DNA of 64,000 bases from NCBI GenBank assembly GCA_037367355.1, contig CM074697.1, positions 2,604,001-2,668,000 on the forward strand. Direction: 5' to 3'. Positions within the stretch are counted from its first letter, which is position 1. Each line of letters opens with the position of its first letter. The notes below the pieces were generated by a model, which did no database searches, was not told the DNA's origin, and saw only the letters and a list, made by a program, of their open reading frames with translations. Source of the stretch: Neoscytalidium dimidiatum. Taxonomy: Eukaryota; Ascomycota; Dothideomycetes; Botryosphaeriales; Botryosphaeriaceae. A program made the position numbers and the translations under genes. Shown one piece after another: positions 43,142-52,461 of this stretch.

Positions 43142-44086
43142 ATGCCACCATCCATACGCCTTCCCCTCCGCCACATCGGCGGAATCCTGAGCAACGCCGC
43201 AAAGACTCTTGGCAGCGCTCTGTGGCGTTGGATCAGGCACGCCGCGGGAGCCGTTTACCGCACACTCGTCCTGCGGCCGGCGAGCTGGCTGGAGCACGTC
43301 GCGCTCGTGACTCTGCACTACGTGCTGTGGGCGCTGGTGTTCGCCGCCGTGGTCGCTGCGGTGGCGACGGCCCTCTATCTTCTGGCGCTGGGTGTGCCGG
43401 CGCTTTGCGAGCGGCGGCAGCGGGTGCGGAGGGTGGCGGCGAGGTGGGATGAGGAGGCGGAGAGGGAACGGCGGCGCCAGGAGGCGAGGATGAGGACCGG
43501 GGCGGCGGAGCGAGAGGAAGAGCGGCGGCGTGCTGAGAGGCGGAGGCGGGAGATGGATGAAGAGCGACGGAGACGGGAGGAGCAGCGAGAGTGGGAAGAG
43601 CGACGAAGGTGGGAAGAACAACGGAGACAGGACGAGCAACGGAGATGGGAAGAGCAAAGAAAACGAGAAGAGCGGGCAAGGCGGGAAAAAGAACGGATGA
43701 GGCGTGATGAAGAACAGGGAGCGAAACGTGCGGAGTACGTTCAACAGCAGCAACAAGCTGAGTGCCGCGCAGCATACAAAAAATGGGTATCCCGGCGACC
43801 TTCCACCGTCGAGGACAGGCGCCGGGTCGAGGATATCCCCGAACCGCCGGCTTGGCCCTGCGATGATCCTGGCTGCGCGGATAGGAGACTCAAAGCATGT
43901 AAGCACAGCTTACATCGGCTCTACCGAGCATGGGGCAGCGCATACTTTGAAATACTGAAGAAAGAGAGGCTCTATTGGCATCCGGATAATTTTGAACCCT
44001 TCGAGGAATCAAAACAAACGGTGAAGGAAAAGGTAACGGAGATGTTCCAAATAATAAACAGCCTCTACGAAGCAGAGCAACGGTGA
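43142..44086 (+). CDS. Membrane-anchored Arg/Glu coiled-coil protein with a J-domain-like tail (314 aa)
   Basis: Single exon; I chose the ATG at 43142 because the 87 in-frame codons upstream include a homopolymer hairpin and show no conservation-like pattern. N-terminal 60 residues: amphipathic, basic (LRHIGGILSNAAKTLGSALW). One strong membrane segment follows at about residues 70-95 (LWALVFAAVVAAVATALYLL). Residues about 105-215 are an almost pure Arg/Glu/Gln single alpha helix or coiled coil (RRWEEQRRQDEQRRWEEQRK). The C-terminal 75 residues hold CDDPGC...CKHSLHRLYR, then KKERLYWHPDNFEPFEE and a final helix (EMFQIINSLYEAEQR). W-H-P-D-x-F recalls the HPD loop and flanking helices of J domains, so an Hsp70-contact role is possible but unproven. 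The gene family is unknown to me; similar fungal proteins with this R/E helix plus WHPD tail are common in accessory regions. Confidence 0.65.
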   Translation: MPPSIRLPLRHIGGILSNAAKTLGSALWRWIRHAAGAVYRTLVLRPASWLEHVALVTLHYVLWALVFAAVVAAVATALYLLALGVPALCERRQRVRRVAARWDEEAERERRRQEARMRTGAAEREEERRRAERRRREMDEERRRREEQREWEERRRWEEQRRQDEQRRWEEQRKREERARREKERMRRDEEQGAKRAEYVQQQQQAECRAAYKKWVSRRPSTVEDRRRVEDIPEPPAWPCDDPGCADRRLKACKHSLHRLYRAWGSAYFEILKKERLYWHPDNFEPFEESKQTVKEKVTEMFQIINSLYEAEQR

Positions 44087-44159
44087 TGAGCATCACCTCC
44101 TCGCTGGTAATCTCTCGACTCTTGTTTCTGGACTTCTGGATACTGCTTCATTTGACAAC

Positions 44160-44882
44160 TTAAAGAAGCAATACGATCATATAAATGCGGAGAATATCTC
44201 CCAGCACTCCGGCGACAATGAAAATAAGCCTTTTATCTCCAGCTCCTGGCTCCACTGACAGAAAAGGTGAAGAAGAAGGGGCTGAGCCTACACCCGTGGA
44301 AAGTTGCGATCGATGACACATTGCCACGCAAATAAGACTTGCTGTGAATGGAGTCAGCAAGGACCTTGGCACTCCGGTCATCGTAGCAATCAATCTCGTC
44401 ATTTGGGACAACCCTCTATGCACGGCAGTACCAGCTACCATCCAAACAGTGCCATACAATGGCACGAATCGACGAAAAATCTTTGGCTGTAGAAGCGTCA
44501 GCACAACCACTCTCACATATTCGACTACCAACTTGGAATGAGCATTCACCATACCGTCGTTGCACACAGTAGGGCATCCTTCAGCGGTACTATTCCTGTC
44601 TGTGCATCCAACTTGGTAGAGTCTGCCCGCAGTTTTATCGAGGCGTGATGAGACGCACAAACCACTCTTCACACAGATATCAGGCGTATAGTCGCGGTAA
44701 ATGGCGCAACAGCCGGTAGCTGGTGTTACGCCTTTTGTGTCGCATGGGGCAAATTCGGGGCCCATCGCTTGTCCAGTCAGATCGTAGCATGGGGCATGGT
44801 CGTCTATGGATGCCGACATGGTCCGATGTGCAAGAACATGGAGTGTTAATAACAAGCGGTCCTGCAAGAAAGGCGAGTACAT
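44160..44882 (-). CDS. Cys-rich secreted or membrane-anchored protein
   Basis: Start chosen at the ATG that opens MYSPFLQDRLLLTLHVLAHR, a plausible signal sequence; an earlier in-frame ATG exists at 44960. The mature N-terminus reads CYDLTGQAM, PCDTKGVTPATGCCAIYRD, DICVKSGLC, GCTDRNSTAEGCPTVCND, a pattern (C-Y-D, C-C, D-x-C-x-S-x-G-L-C, C-T-D, C-P-x-x-C) typical of a large fungal family of extracellular Cys-rich proteins with a C-terminal membrane helix. After VCND the frame is probably spliced (GT at about 44558, AG at about 44490), giving AKDFSSIRAIVWHCLDGSWYC, and again before a tail rich in Ser that ends in a hydrophobic segment (LIFIVAGVLG...MIVLLL). The unspliced frame is also open, so exact exons are uncertain. 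Function unknown. Confidence 0.5.
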   Translation of the reverse strand: MYSPFLQDRLLLTLHVLAHRTMSASIDDHAPCYDLTGQAMGPEFAPCDTKGVTPATGCCAIYRDYTPDICVKSGLCVSSRLDKTAGRLYQVGCTDRNSTAEGCPTVCNDGMVNAHSKLVVEYVRVVVLTLLQPKIFRRFVPLYGTVWMVAGTAVHRGLSQMTRLIATMTGVPRSLLTPFTASLICVAMCHRSQLSTGVGSAPSSSPFLSVEPGAGDKRLIFIVAGVLGDILRIYMIVLLL

Positions 44883-45003
44883 ATAAGCGAAAAGAGGTGA
44901 AATTTTTGGTTTAGAATTGGCAAGACTGTTCTGCGGTGATAGACGGCGCACATCCACCACACTACGACGTGCCTAGAATATATATTTCCTGTTACTCAGA
45001 TCA

Positions 45004-45294
45004 TCACACAGAGCTTGGGTCCTCCGTAAGACAGCAGAGGCGCTGCCGTCCACATGTAACAGTTTCACAGATACAATGAGACAGCGCACGGCGTCTAAAC
45101 GGACAAAATGCACTTACATTGGTGTTACAGGAATGATGGGCAGTGCTTACAGCCTCAGTATCAGCATTGCTGAGCTTTCTAGGTCCCGTTATCGAAGCTA
45201 GAGTTAAGCCTTCAGGGTGAGGTAGGATCAACATCAGCGTGATCGTAGGTCCGAATGACAAGCTTTTAGTAGTCCTCAAAGGTGTTTCTGTCAA
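45004..45294 (-). CDS. Possible small secreted peptide (71 aa, two exons)
   Basis: Speculative. Exon 45118-45294 starts MTETPLRTTKSLSFGPTITL, continues with a hydrophobic stretch (MLILPHPEGLTLA) that could be a signal peptide, and ends ...HHSCNTN at a GTAAGT donor. Splicing to an AG at 45043 gives a C-terminus RLCCLTEDPSSV with three cysteines in total. Without splicing the frame is also open (96 aa). No homologue is recognised. The interest is only its position between a Cys-rich protein and a HET gene. Confidence 0.22.
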   Translation of the reverse strand: MTETPLRTTKSLSFGPTITLMLILPHPEGLTLASITGPRKLSNADTEAVSTAHHSCNTNVSAFCPFRRRALSHCICETVTCGRQRLCCLTEDPSSV

Positions 45295-45812
45295 AAATCT
45301 GTCACATCCGAGGTCACGGCCCGAGAAATTACGACGTCTTCCGGTAAGGAAAGTGACAAGGGCGCAATGTATGGTTGAAACAATTGGTGGTCCTGCACTA
45401 GCGGCAGGCCTCCACTGCTCTTTTAGCTTTCAGCAGGATGTTAGAAGCGCTAATATCAGTTCCAGCTTCTTATGCATCTATCGCTCCGTGGGTTTTGTCG
45501 GGTGACTGTCCAGCAGACCATTTCTCCCCTTGATACAGGGAAAACAACTATCAAGTCGAAGGAACGTTTCATTATCTCTTCCGATTACAGAACGATGATA
45601 CTTTGGGGGCCTAACCACCCACAATGGGGATTTATCCCATACTGGGAAGCTGACCTTTTTTCGGCCCCCATTTCGGAACCATGTAGAGTATACCTATCTG
45701 CTGCCTCGTCTTACATTGGCTCGCTTAATCTGCCGGCTATGTTGGCCCCCTTCCACCTCAGCCTTGTGAGTATCTCCTCCTTTCTGCCTGCCGAGTCAAC
45801 CACACAGGAACC
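45295..45812. other. 0.5 kb intergenic upstream of the HET gene
   Basis: Mixed-composition DNA with no exon recognised. CA-rich leader just before the ATG at 45813. Confidence 0.45.
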
Positions 45813-47762
45813 ATGGAAGTGAAACGGTACGAGTACGCTTGCCTGAAGCGATCAAGACGGGAAATACGTCTTGTCACTCTGTCACCAGGATCTCCGGATG
45901 AACTCCTCGTTTGCAGAACATACATCGTCTCTCTGGATGACCAGCCCCAGTACGAAGCACTCTCGTATACTTGGGGTGACCCGGATGTTACCCATCCGAT
46001 ATTCCTGGACGGAGTGGAGTTCGGCGTGACGACCAATCTCTTGACGGCCCTAAAGCAGCTTCGGTCAGTGCATGCCGCCCGCGTTCTTTGGATCGATGCC
46101 ATTTGCATCAACCAGAGCGACAACGATGAAAAGTCCTGGCAGGTTGCTATGATGGGTGATATATATAAGAGCTGCTCACACGGATTGATGTGGCTTGGAG
46201 AAGAGACAGACAATACCGATGCTTGGTGTGAGAACGAAGACGAGAAATGTGGAAGAGAAGGAGGCATAAGGCTTCCGGGCACGTCGTATCCGAGTGAAAT
46301 GGAGACCTACAGGTGCAAGTGGCATGGCCTGCGGCCGAGGCTATCAAAGGGACTCGAACTTCTGGAACATCTGGCACAAAACAAGCACCTTGATGAAATC
46401 CCAACTATGATAAGATATTTGGAAGCCGGAAACGACGATGAACCCGACTTTGGCGAACCGATCCAGGCTGTGGGAGCACTATGCCGTCGTGCATGGTGGA
46501 ACCGTATGTGGACCATTCAGGAAGTAATTCTGCCTGTCGAACTTACTTTAATTTGTGGCTCATTACATTGCAAATGGTCCACCTTTGTCCGGGCTGCCGA
46601 CAATTTGTCTGCGCATGGCGCATCATGTTGTAAAATCGCGTGGCAGCAGGTCAAACAACGCCTTCCGCCTTGGTCTCATGGACATATTACTCTCCAGGGC
46701 CTTACATCTGTCATCTCCCTTGTGGCAATGATTGAATCTCGACGGGAGGACGTATATTTCCATCGGCAGGAGCGCCCCTACTTTCTCGTCTATCAAGCAT
46801 TCTCGTTTCGACGTTCGACGGATCCTCGGGATAGACTTTACGCGTTGTTAGGCCTCTATCCAGCGGAGAGCCGCCCCTTCGAAGCGGACTATCAGATCGA
46901 CATGACGGAGCTAAACAAAATTGCCAATTTCAAATTGATTAGTTCTCCGACTACGCCGCTGCATGGTCTATGTCGTGCTGTACCGCAATATGCACCGATG
47001 ACAATTCCGTCATGGATGCAGGACTTTATCACGCAGCCAATAGACGTGGAGCGCGGCATTGATGATGATCGTCGGAAATCTTGGGCAATGTACGATTGCT
47101 CCTCGTTGAAGCATCCAAACATGGATCACGGAGTCCCACAAGTATGTTCAGATGAAGTCCTATCTGTTATCGGTATTAATATCGGCAAACCGGTCATAAT
47201 TGGGCCTGTGGCAGATACTTCTCCAGACGAGGTAATGCTTAACAGCATCCGCAAATACTCGGAAATTCTTCACCTGGAAGAAATCGCGCAGGAGCCTTAC
47301 GTTACGAATGACGGTACTACAGTAGAAGACGCATTTTTCAGGACTTTGCTTGGTGATGTTTGTGAGGGGCCTGATTGGGTGCCTCGACAGGTCACAGATG
47401 CGGACATACAAAAGTTGAAGGCGAGAGTGTTCCCAACCGCAGGCCAAGCGCCTGCCTGTGAGCTGGAGGACCCTGTTCTACCAATAACACTTGGACAGCA
47501 ACTTTATGAACGAAGAATTTTCATCACGGATACATATTTCATAGGTATGGGGCCAAGGAACATGCTGCTCAGCGACCAAATTTGGATCCTTTTCGGCAGC
47601 CATTTGCCATTCGTTCTCCGGCAACTCCCGCAAGACAACGATCAATCTAAAGAGAGAAGAATCCCTTACTATTCTGTCCTCGAAGTATGCTATGTGCATG
47701 GAGTTATGTACGGCGAGGCTCTTGGTAACGGCATCGATGAGCAGCTTATTTTTCTCAAATGA
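45813..47762 (+). CDS. HET-domain (heterokaryon incompatibility) protein (649 aa)
   Basis: Intronless 649-codon gene. Residues about 45-200 carry the HET domain in full: PQYEALSYTWGDPD (block 1), TTNLLTALKQLRS, RVLWIDAICINQSDNDEKSW (block 2), QVAMMGDIYKSCSHGLMWLGE (block 3). A later MWTIQEVILP and a FSFRRSTDPRDRLYALLGLY segment match the conserved downstream part of fungal HET proteins. Such proteins act in nonself recognition and can trigger programmed cell death when incompatible hyphae fuse; most copies in filamentous fungi have unknown partners. The C-terminal 350 residues show no repeats (no WD40 or ankyrin) and no membrane segment. It sits next to Cys-rich and coiled-coil accessory genes. 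The start context (AACCATGG) is good. Confidence 0.9.
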   Translation: MEVKRYEYACLKRSRREIRLVTLSPGSPDELLVCRTYIVSLDDQPQYEALSYTWGDPDVTHPIFLDGVEFGVTTNLLTALKQLRSVHAARVLWIDAICINQSDNDEKSWQVAMMGDIYKSCSHGLMWLGEETDNTDAWCENEDEKCGREGGIRLPGTSYPSEMETYRCKWHGLRPRLSKGLELLEHLAQNKHLDEIPTMIRYLEAGNDDEPDFGEPIQAVGALCRRAWWNRMWTIQEVILPVELTLICGSLHCKWSTFVRAADNLSAHGASCCKIAWQQVKQRLPPWSHGHITLQGLTSVISLVAMIESRREDVYFHRQERPYFLVYQAFSFRRSTDPRDRLYALLGLYPAESRPFEADYQIDMTELNKIANFKLISSPTTPLHGLCRAVPQYAPMTIPSWMQDFITQPIDVERGIDDDRRKSWAMYDCSSLKHPNMDHGVPQVCSDEVLSVIGINIGKPVIIGPVADTSPDEVMLNSIRKYSEILHLEEIAQEPYVTNDGTTVEDAFFRTLLGDVCEGPDWVPRQVTDADIQKLKARVFPTAGQAPACELEDPVLPITLGQQLYERRIFITDTYFIGMGPRNMLLSDQIWILFGSHLPFVLRQLPQDNDQSKERRIPYYSVLEVCYVHGVMYGEALGNGIDEQLIFLK

Positions 47763-49348
47763 AGCAAGTCATGGACTGCGCTTGGCCTCAGACCTGCTGA
47801 CTCTTCTAAAGCGGTGGAAACGCAGTAATTCATTCAATCCCCACAGATCTTTCTAGATCTCACAGAATACTCCTACGATATCCACAAAGCTCCTTTTCTA
47901 GATGACTAAGTGTAGTATCAAGAGCTAAAATGCCGAAATTCAACATCGAGATCCGTTGAAGATTGAGAGATGGCATCTTTAAGTACATTTCATGATTTTC
48001 CCATATATGCCAGCATCCTAAGCTTTAAGATTAAGCCAGTAAGTCGAGTGAGACTGCAGACATGGTAACCAAAGTGGTGCGGAACTCTGCAGGAAAATCG
48101 AAACAGCGTTTTCACAGGGTTGCAAGTAAACGAAAGAATGTATGGCTTCGAAAGTTATGAACACCCTACAAAAACCTTTCAATTAGACGAAAATCCGAAA
48201 TCGCCCATCGTGTCTCTTCCCAAATGACTAGTCTTACCAGGATAGAAAACCTACACGTGTGATCTTATAGGCCAGTGTCTGTACCAAAGAGCTTCGTGAA
48301 ACAATTCCTACTTACCTGGCACTTCCGTGAGCATAGGGTATTATGAGATAAGTTCCAGCCCTTCCGTATCTTGAGTCACCACACTCTTTTACGTGATGGA
48401 ATAGCCTGGAGGCAAGATGCAATCTCGTAGGGTACTTCTCCGGTTGCCTCTCTCATCCGACTCTACCATCGCCGCAATCCATGAAATCGCCTTCCAGACT
48501 TCTGCACTATTGTGGCTCATTCCCAACAAAACGTTCTGATTACTTTTTCCTCTCGCAAATTGCATGAGTGGAAAAGAATCGAGTGTACTCAGATCGCAGT
48601 AAACAGAATCATGCTCAGCGTGAAGGCAGGCAGGTCACCGACTCTTCGAGGTCCGCACTATAGACAAAGTAAAGGATCTGATGGAGACAAGAGCTACAAA
48701 TGGCGGAGGAGGAGGAGGAGGAGGAGGAGGAGGCTTATTGAATACCAACCCGCGCACCCGTTTGGGCGGAAGAAGACACCCGAGGCTCATTCGCACGCCC
48801 ACCTGGTGACATCTCCTCCCAAATGGTCGAGGTCTCCACCTGACATGTGCAAATTCCCCCTATGTGGTCAATACGATCCGTTCGTCTCACGTGGACTTCT
48901 GCACGGTCGTGTCACACCCATCTGTACAGGGCGTGTTGTTCATCAAAGCCGGACTGCACATTTCTCAGACCAACTTCACCTCAAGAATCACCCACTTTAC
49001 GTTCTAGCGTCCGGTTCAAATTGAACGAAAAAGGCATCTGTTGAAAGACACCCCATGACATTTCCCATCCTCAACCTAACCAGGTCTATATCCGAGCCCT
49101 TTACACCGACAAGCGGGTAGAATCACCGCTCGAGTGCTCCACGTGCAGCTACCACATACAAGGATGTGGAGCTAATGTATGGGAAGTTCTGCGTATTCGA
49201 TAACGACAGCTCCAAAACCGATAAACGCCAAAATCCATGCTTGAAGATTCAAAATTACAATGGTGAAAGTTGGGAGGAAATATCAACTGGAGTTGATCAT
49301 GCCCCCTCTTCTCTACGTAAAGGAAAAGTGTCGAGCGTGAGGATCCCC
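47763..49348. other. 1.6 kb intergenic with a GGA microsatellite
   Basis: No supported gene. AT-richer first half. (GGA) repeat at about 48705-48733. The plus-strand ORF crossing it (48512-49024) reads Arg-only through the repeat and has no other merit. Confidence 0.5.
48705..48733. repeat. GGA trinucleotide microsatellite
   Basis: About ten copies of GGA/GAG in intergenic DNA before the lipoyl synthase 3' end. Confidence 0.85.
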
Positions 49349-50826
49349 TCACGACTGCTGCGCTGCCTTGACGCCCTCCACGCTCGTCAGCGGGCCGTCC
49401 TTCGCCAGCCTCGGAACCTCCTGGCCCGCACGCTCGGCAGCCCTCTTCTTGAGGACGTTCTCGATGAAGGCCTCGCCGGCCTTATACGAGGAGCGGACGA
49501 GCGGGCCGGACGCGCAGTAGAGGAAGCCCATGTCCAGGGCGCGCTGGCGCCACAGCTCGAAGGTGGCGGGTGTGACGTACTCCTCGACCTTCATGTGGCG
49601 CTTGGTGGGGCGCATGTACTGGCCGAAGGTGACGACGTCGACGTCGACCTTCCTGAGTTCTAAAAATCGCAAGACCTGTCAGCTTTTCCAATTTTCCCAC
49701 ATATCATCCCAAGGACAAAAGGAGGCGGGAATTGACAGGAAAACGGTGTGGACTCACCCCTCAACGCATCCCAAAGCTGGTCCTCCTTCTCGCCCAACCC
49801 CAGCATCAAGCTCGTCTTCGTGATCAGCCCCTCCCTCGCCGCCTTCGCCGCCTCCAGCACCCTCAAACTCTGCCTGAAATTCGCCCTCCTATCCCGCACG
49901 AACGGCGTCAGCTGCTCCACCGTCTCGACGTTGTGCGCGTACACGTCCAGCCCGCTCTCCGCCACCAGCCGCACCATGTCCAGATCCCCCGCGTAATCCC
50001 CCGTCAGCGCCTCCACCAGCATCGACGGCGCCTTCGCCTTGATCCGCCTGATCGTCTCGGCGAAATGCCGCGCCCCGCCGTCCGCCAGGTCGTCGCGGTC
50101 CACGCTCGTCAGCACGACGTAGCCCAGGCCCCAGCGGCGCAGCGCCTCGGCCGTGTTCTCCGGCTCGTGCGGGTCCAGCGGCGCGGGCGCGCGGCTCGTC
50201 TTGACGGAGCAGAAGCGGCAGCCGCGCGTGCACGTGTCGCCCATCAGCATGATGGTGGCCGTGGCCGCGCTCTTGCTGCTGCCGCCCCAGCAGTCGCTGA
50301 TGTTCGGGCAGCGCGCCTCCTCGCACACCGTGTGCAGGTTCAAGCCCCGAAGGTCGTTGCGGATCTTCTTGTAGTTGTCCGACGCGGGGATCGGGGTCTT
50401 CAGCCACGACGGCAGCCGCGTGATCTGCTTCTGCTTGCCGGCGGGTCCCACCATCGCGGTGCGCAGCTCGAGCATCTCGTCCGCCGTGAGCGGCTCTTCC
50501 TTCGGACCGCCGACGAAGTCGCCGAAGGAGGGCCCGGAGTTGAGGCGGTCGGAGAACTTGGTGCGGGGACGGGCAGCGGGCTTGATGGGCCGGGGGCCGG
50601 CGGTGTTCGAGGTCGTCGTCGTCGTCGTCGTCACGGTCGAGGTGGAGGAGGGTGTCGTCGTCGGCGTCGAGCCCGGCTCGCCGACGGCGGTGGCGAGGGC
50701 TCGTCGCTGGGGATGCAGCGCCCATTGAGCGGCCCTCAGCGCGGACGAGGATGGGGATGAGGAGGACGGCTGCACCGTGAGCGACGATGCGCCGCGCCGG
50801 AGGCAGGCGTATCGTGGGGCGGCCAT
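49349..50826 (-). CDS. LIP5: Mitochondrial lipoyl synthase (459 aa)
   Basis: Radical-SAM enzyme that inserts two sulfurs into octanoyl groups on E2 and H proteins, completing lipoate in mitochondria. Exons: 49758-50826 and 49349-49659, intron 98 bp, 460 codons including the stop. Start at [11 protein letters not shown] (ATG 50826): the next about 100 residues are Arg/Ser/Thr-rich, as for a mitochondrial presequence. An upstream in-frame ATG at 50904 would add a hydrophobic leader and is less likely. Auxiliary cluster motif [12 protein letters not shown] (C-x4-C-x5-C) and radical-SAM motif CTRGCRFC (C-x3-C-x2-C) are both present. Further family signatures: [57 protein letters not shown] and the final Ser-containing SSYKAGE segment that ligates the auxiliary cluster. 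The usual family length is about 400-430 aa; the linker before the core is long. Confidence 0.94.
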
Positions 50827-52461
50827 TGTCTCGGTGGAGGTCAGGGAAGGCGTGGATGGGACAAGAGCGGTGAGTAATATGAAAGTTAGCTCGCGCAATT
50901 GCAAGCAACAAAAACGCGGGCTTGGCGTTGGGGCAGAAAGCTTTATCTTATCAAGCTACTGATCTGCCCCGCTATTCCGCCGCCATCTCCGGTGTCGCCA
51001 GAAGGACCATGTGGGTCAGGGTCTTTGTTGGCTATCGAGATCGGTTCCGTAAGTATTGTAATGGCCGTGTCATCAAGTAGTCGTCCTGTTCAAACATTTT
51101 GGTGGCCTCCAAATCCGGACGACTGTTCCAACCGCCCGTACATACATACCGCTGCTTGCTGCTGCAATGCTTGATCTCACACCGCACAGCCCGGAATGAG
51201 CATCAAGCTCTCCGAACAGTTTACAAATGATCTGTTCAGGAACCTTTCCCATCCGCACCTGGGCCAGAAAGAAGATAGAGCTTTGACAGGACTGACATCA
51301 CAGCGCTCGCGCGACGCGACACTTATGACACCTCTATTGAGAAATCTTCCGACGCCCCCCGTCAAGCATTGATGATAGACGCAGCCCGCCTGCACGCACA
51401 CCGGACACAGATCGTCGGCGCGCGCGATCGACGAGAAGTGGGAGAAGATTATACTATGTGAGCTTCCTTCCTGGCTAGTAAGGAGTGGAAAGACTATCCT
51501 CTAGACGGAATTTCAGCAAGGAACGGGGTGGGAATGTGTGGCGATACTTGGTGCTGCTGCACCGCAATCAAAATGAAATCAGGCACATAACTCAATCTTC
51601 CTCACGTTCAACCGACCACTCCGCGCCGTCAGGGCCCTTTCTCTGTAGCACCGCAATTTCACATGTCTCCTGCGCCCTCGTCCCCCAGGCCACATTACTG
51701 CTCATTACCTCACAGTACCAACGCGAACATCAAAAAATGTCGATAGAGCAAGCGACGGTCAATCCACTTCAATAGTCATTCTTTTTTCTCCACGGAGAAA
51801 CAAAAATTCAAAGTTAAAAGGCCACTATCAAAGCCACACTTTCAAAAAGAACCTGAGGTAAACAACAACAGCAACAAACAGAAAAAGGTATAAAGCTTAG
51901 AGTCGATTTCCCTTCCCTCCCAGTTCTCGTTCATTACGGGGCGTGGAGCTGCAAGAGAAGTAGAGAAGAATTGAAGATAAGATTCAAAGCGTAAGCACAG
52001 CTTAGCTCAGGAGAGGCGGGTGCTTGTGCATCCACGACGGCTGGACCAAGCAGCGCTGGTTGCTTCGTAGAGAAAACGAGATCAACAAAAACCAATGCCA
52101 ACAGTAAAAGCCTGTGAGAGCAGGCAGCACACCTGCGCGTCTGGAAAAGCAGCAAATGATGAGAGGAGTGCTCGGGAGCTGTCCATGCCGTCGCTCAGTG
52201 GGCGAGACGTTGGCGGGGGTATTGATTCGCTGTGCATGCTGTGCTGCTGGTATGAAGGGGTATTGATGTAAGAATCTGTGTGGCACAACTTTGTTGGACC
52301 TGGATCGAGAAGGGGAAGTTTTCTTGGAATGAGGTACAGACAAAAGGAAACTAGAGGAATCTCAGGCGGAGATCATGTGTGGATATTGTCGAGAATCGGA
52401 AACTGTGCAAAGGGAATGGTCACATCTCGGAAAGACTGGAATCCGGCCGTGAGGTAGCTGA
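50827..52461. other. 1.6 kb intergenic
   Basis: Upstream of the lipoyl synthase gene and downstream of the septin gene, both minus. No exon recognised. A CAACAACAGCAACAA stretch lies near 51862-51882. The minus-strand ORFs at 51934-52343 look like the septin 3' UTR. Confidence 0.45.

Noticed and set aside
48512..49024. 170-codon plus-strand ORF across the GGA repeat
   Set aside because: Opened by the microsatellite (Arg run); nothing else supports it.
49732..50760. 342-codon plus-strand ORF
   Set aside because: Shadow of the lipoyl synthase gene; Arg/Ala/His-rich nonsense.
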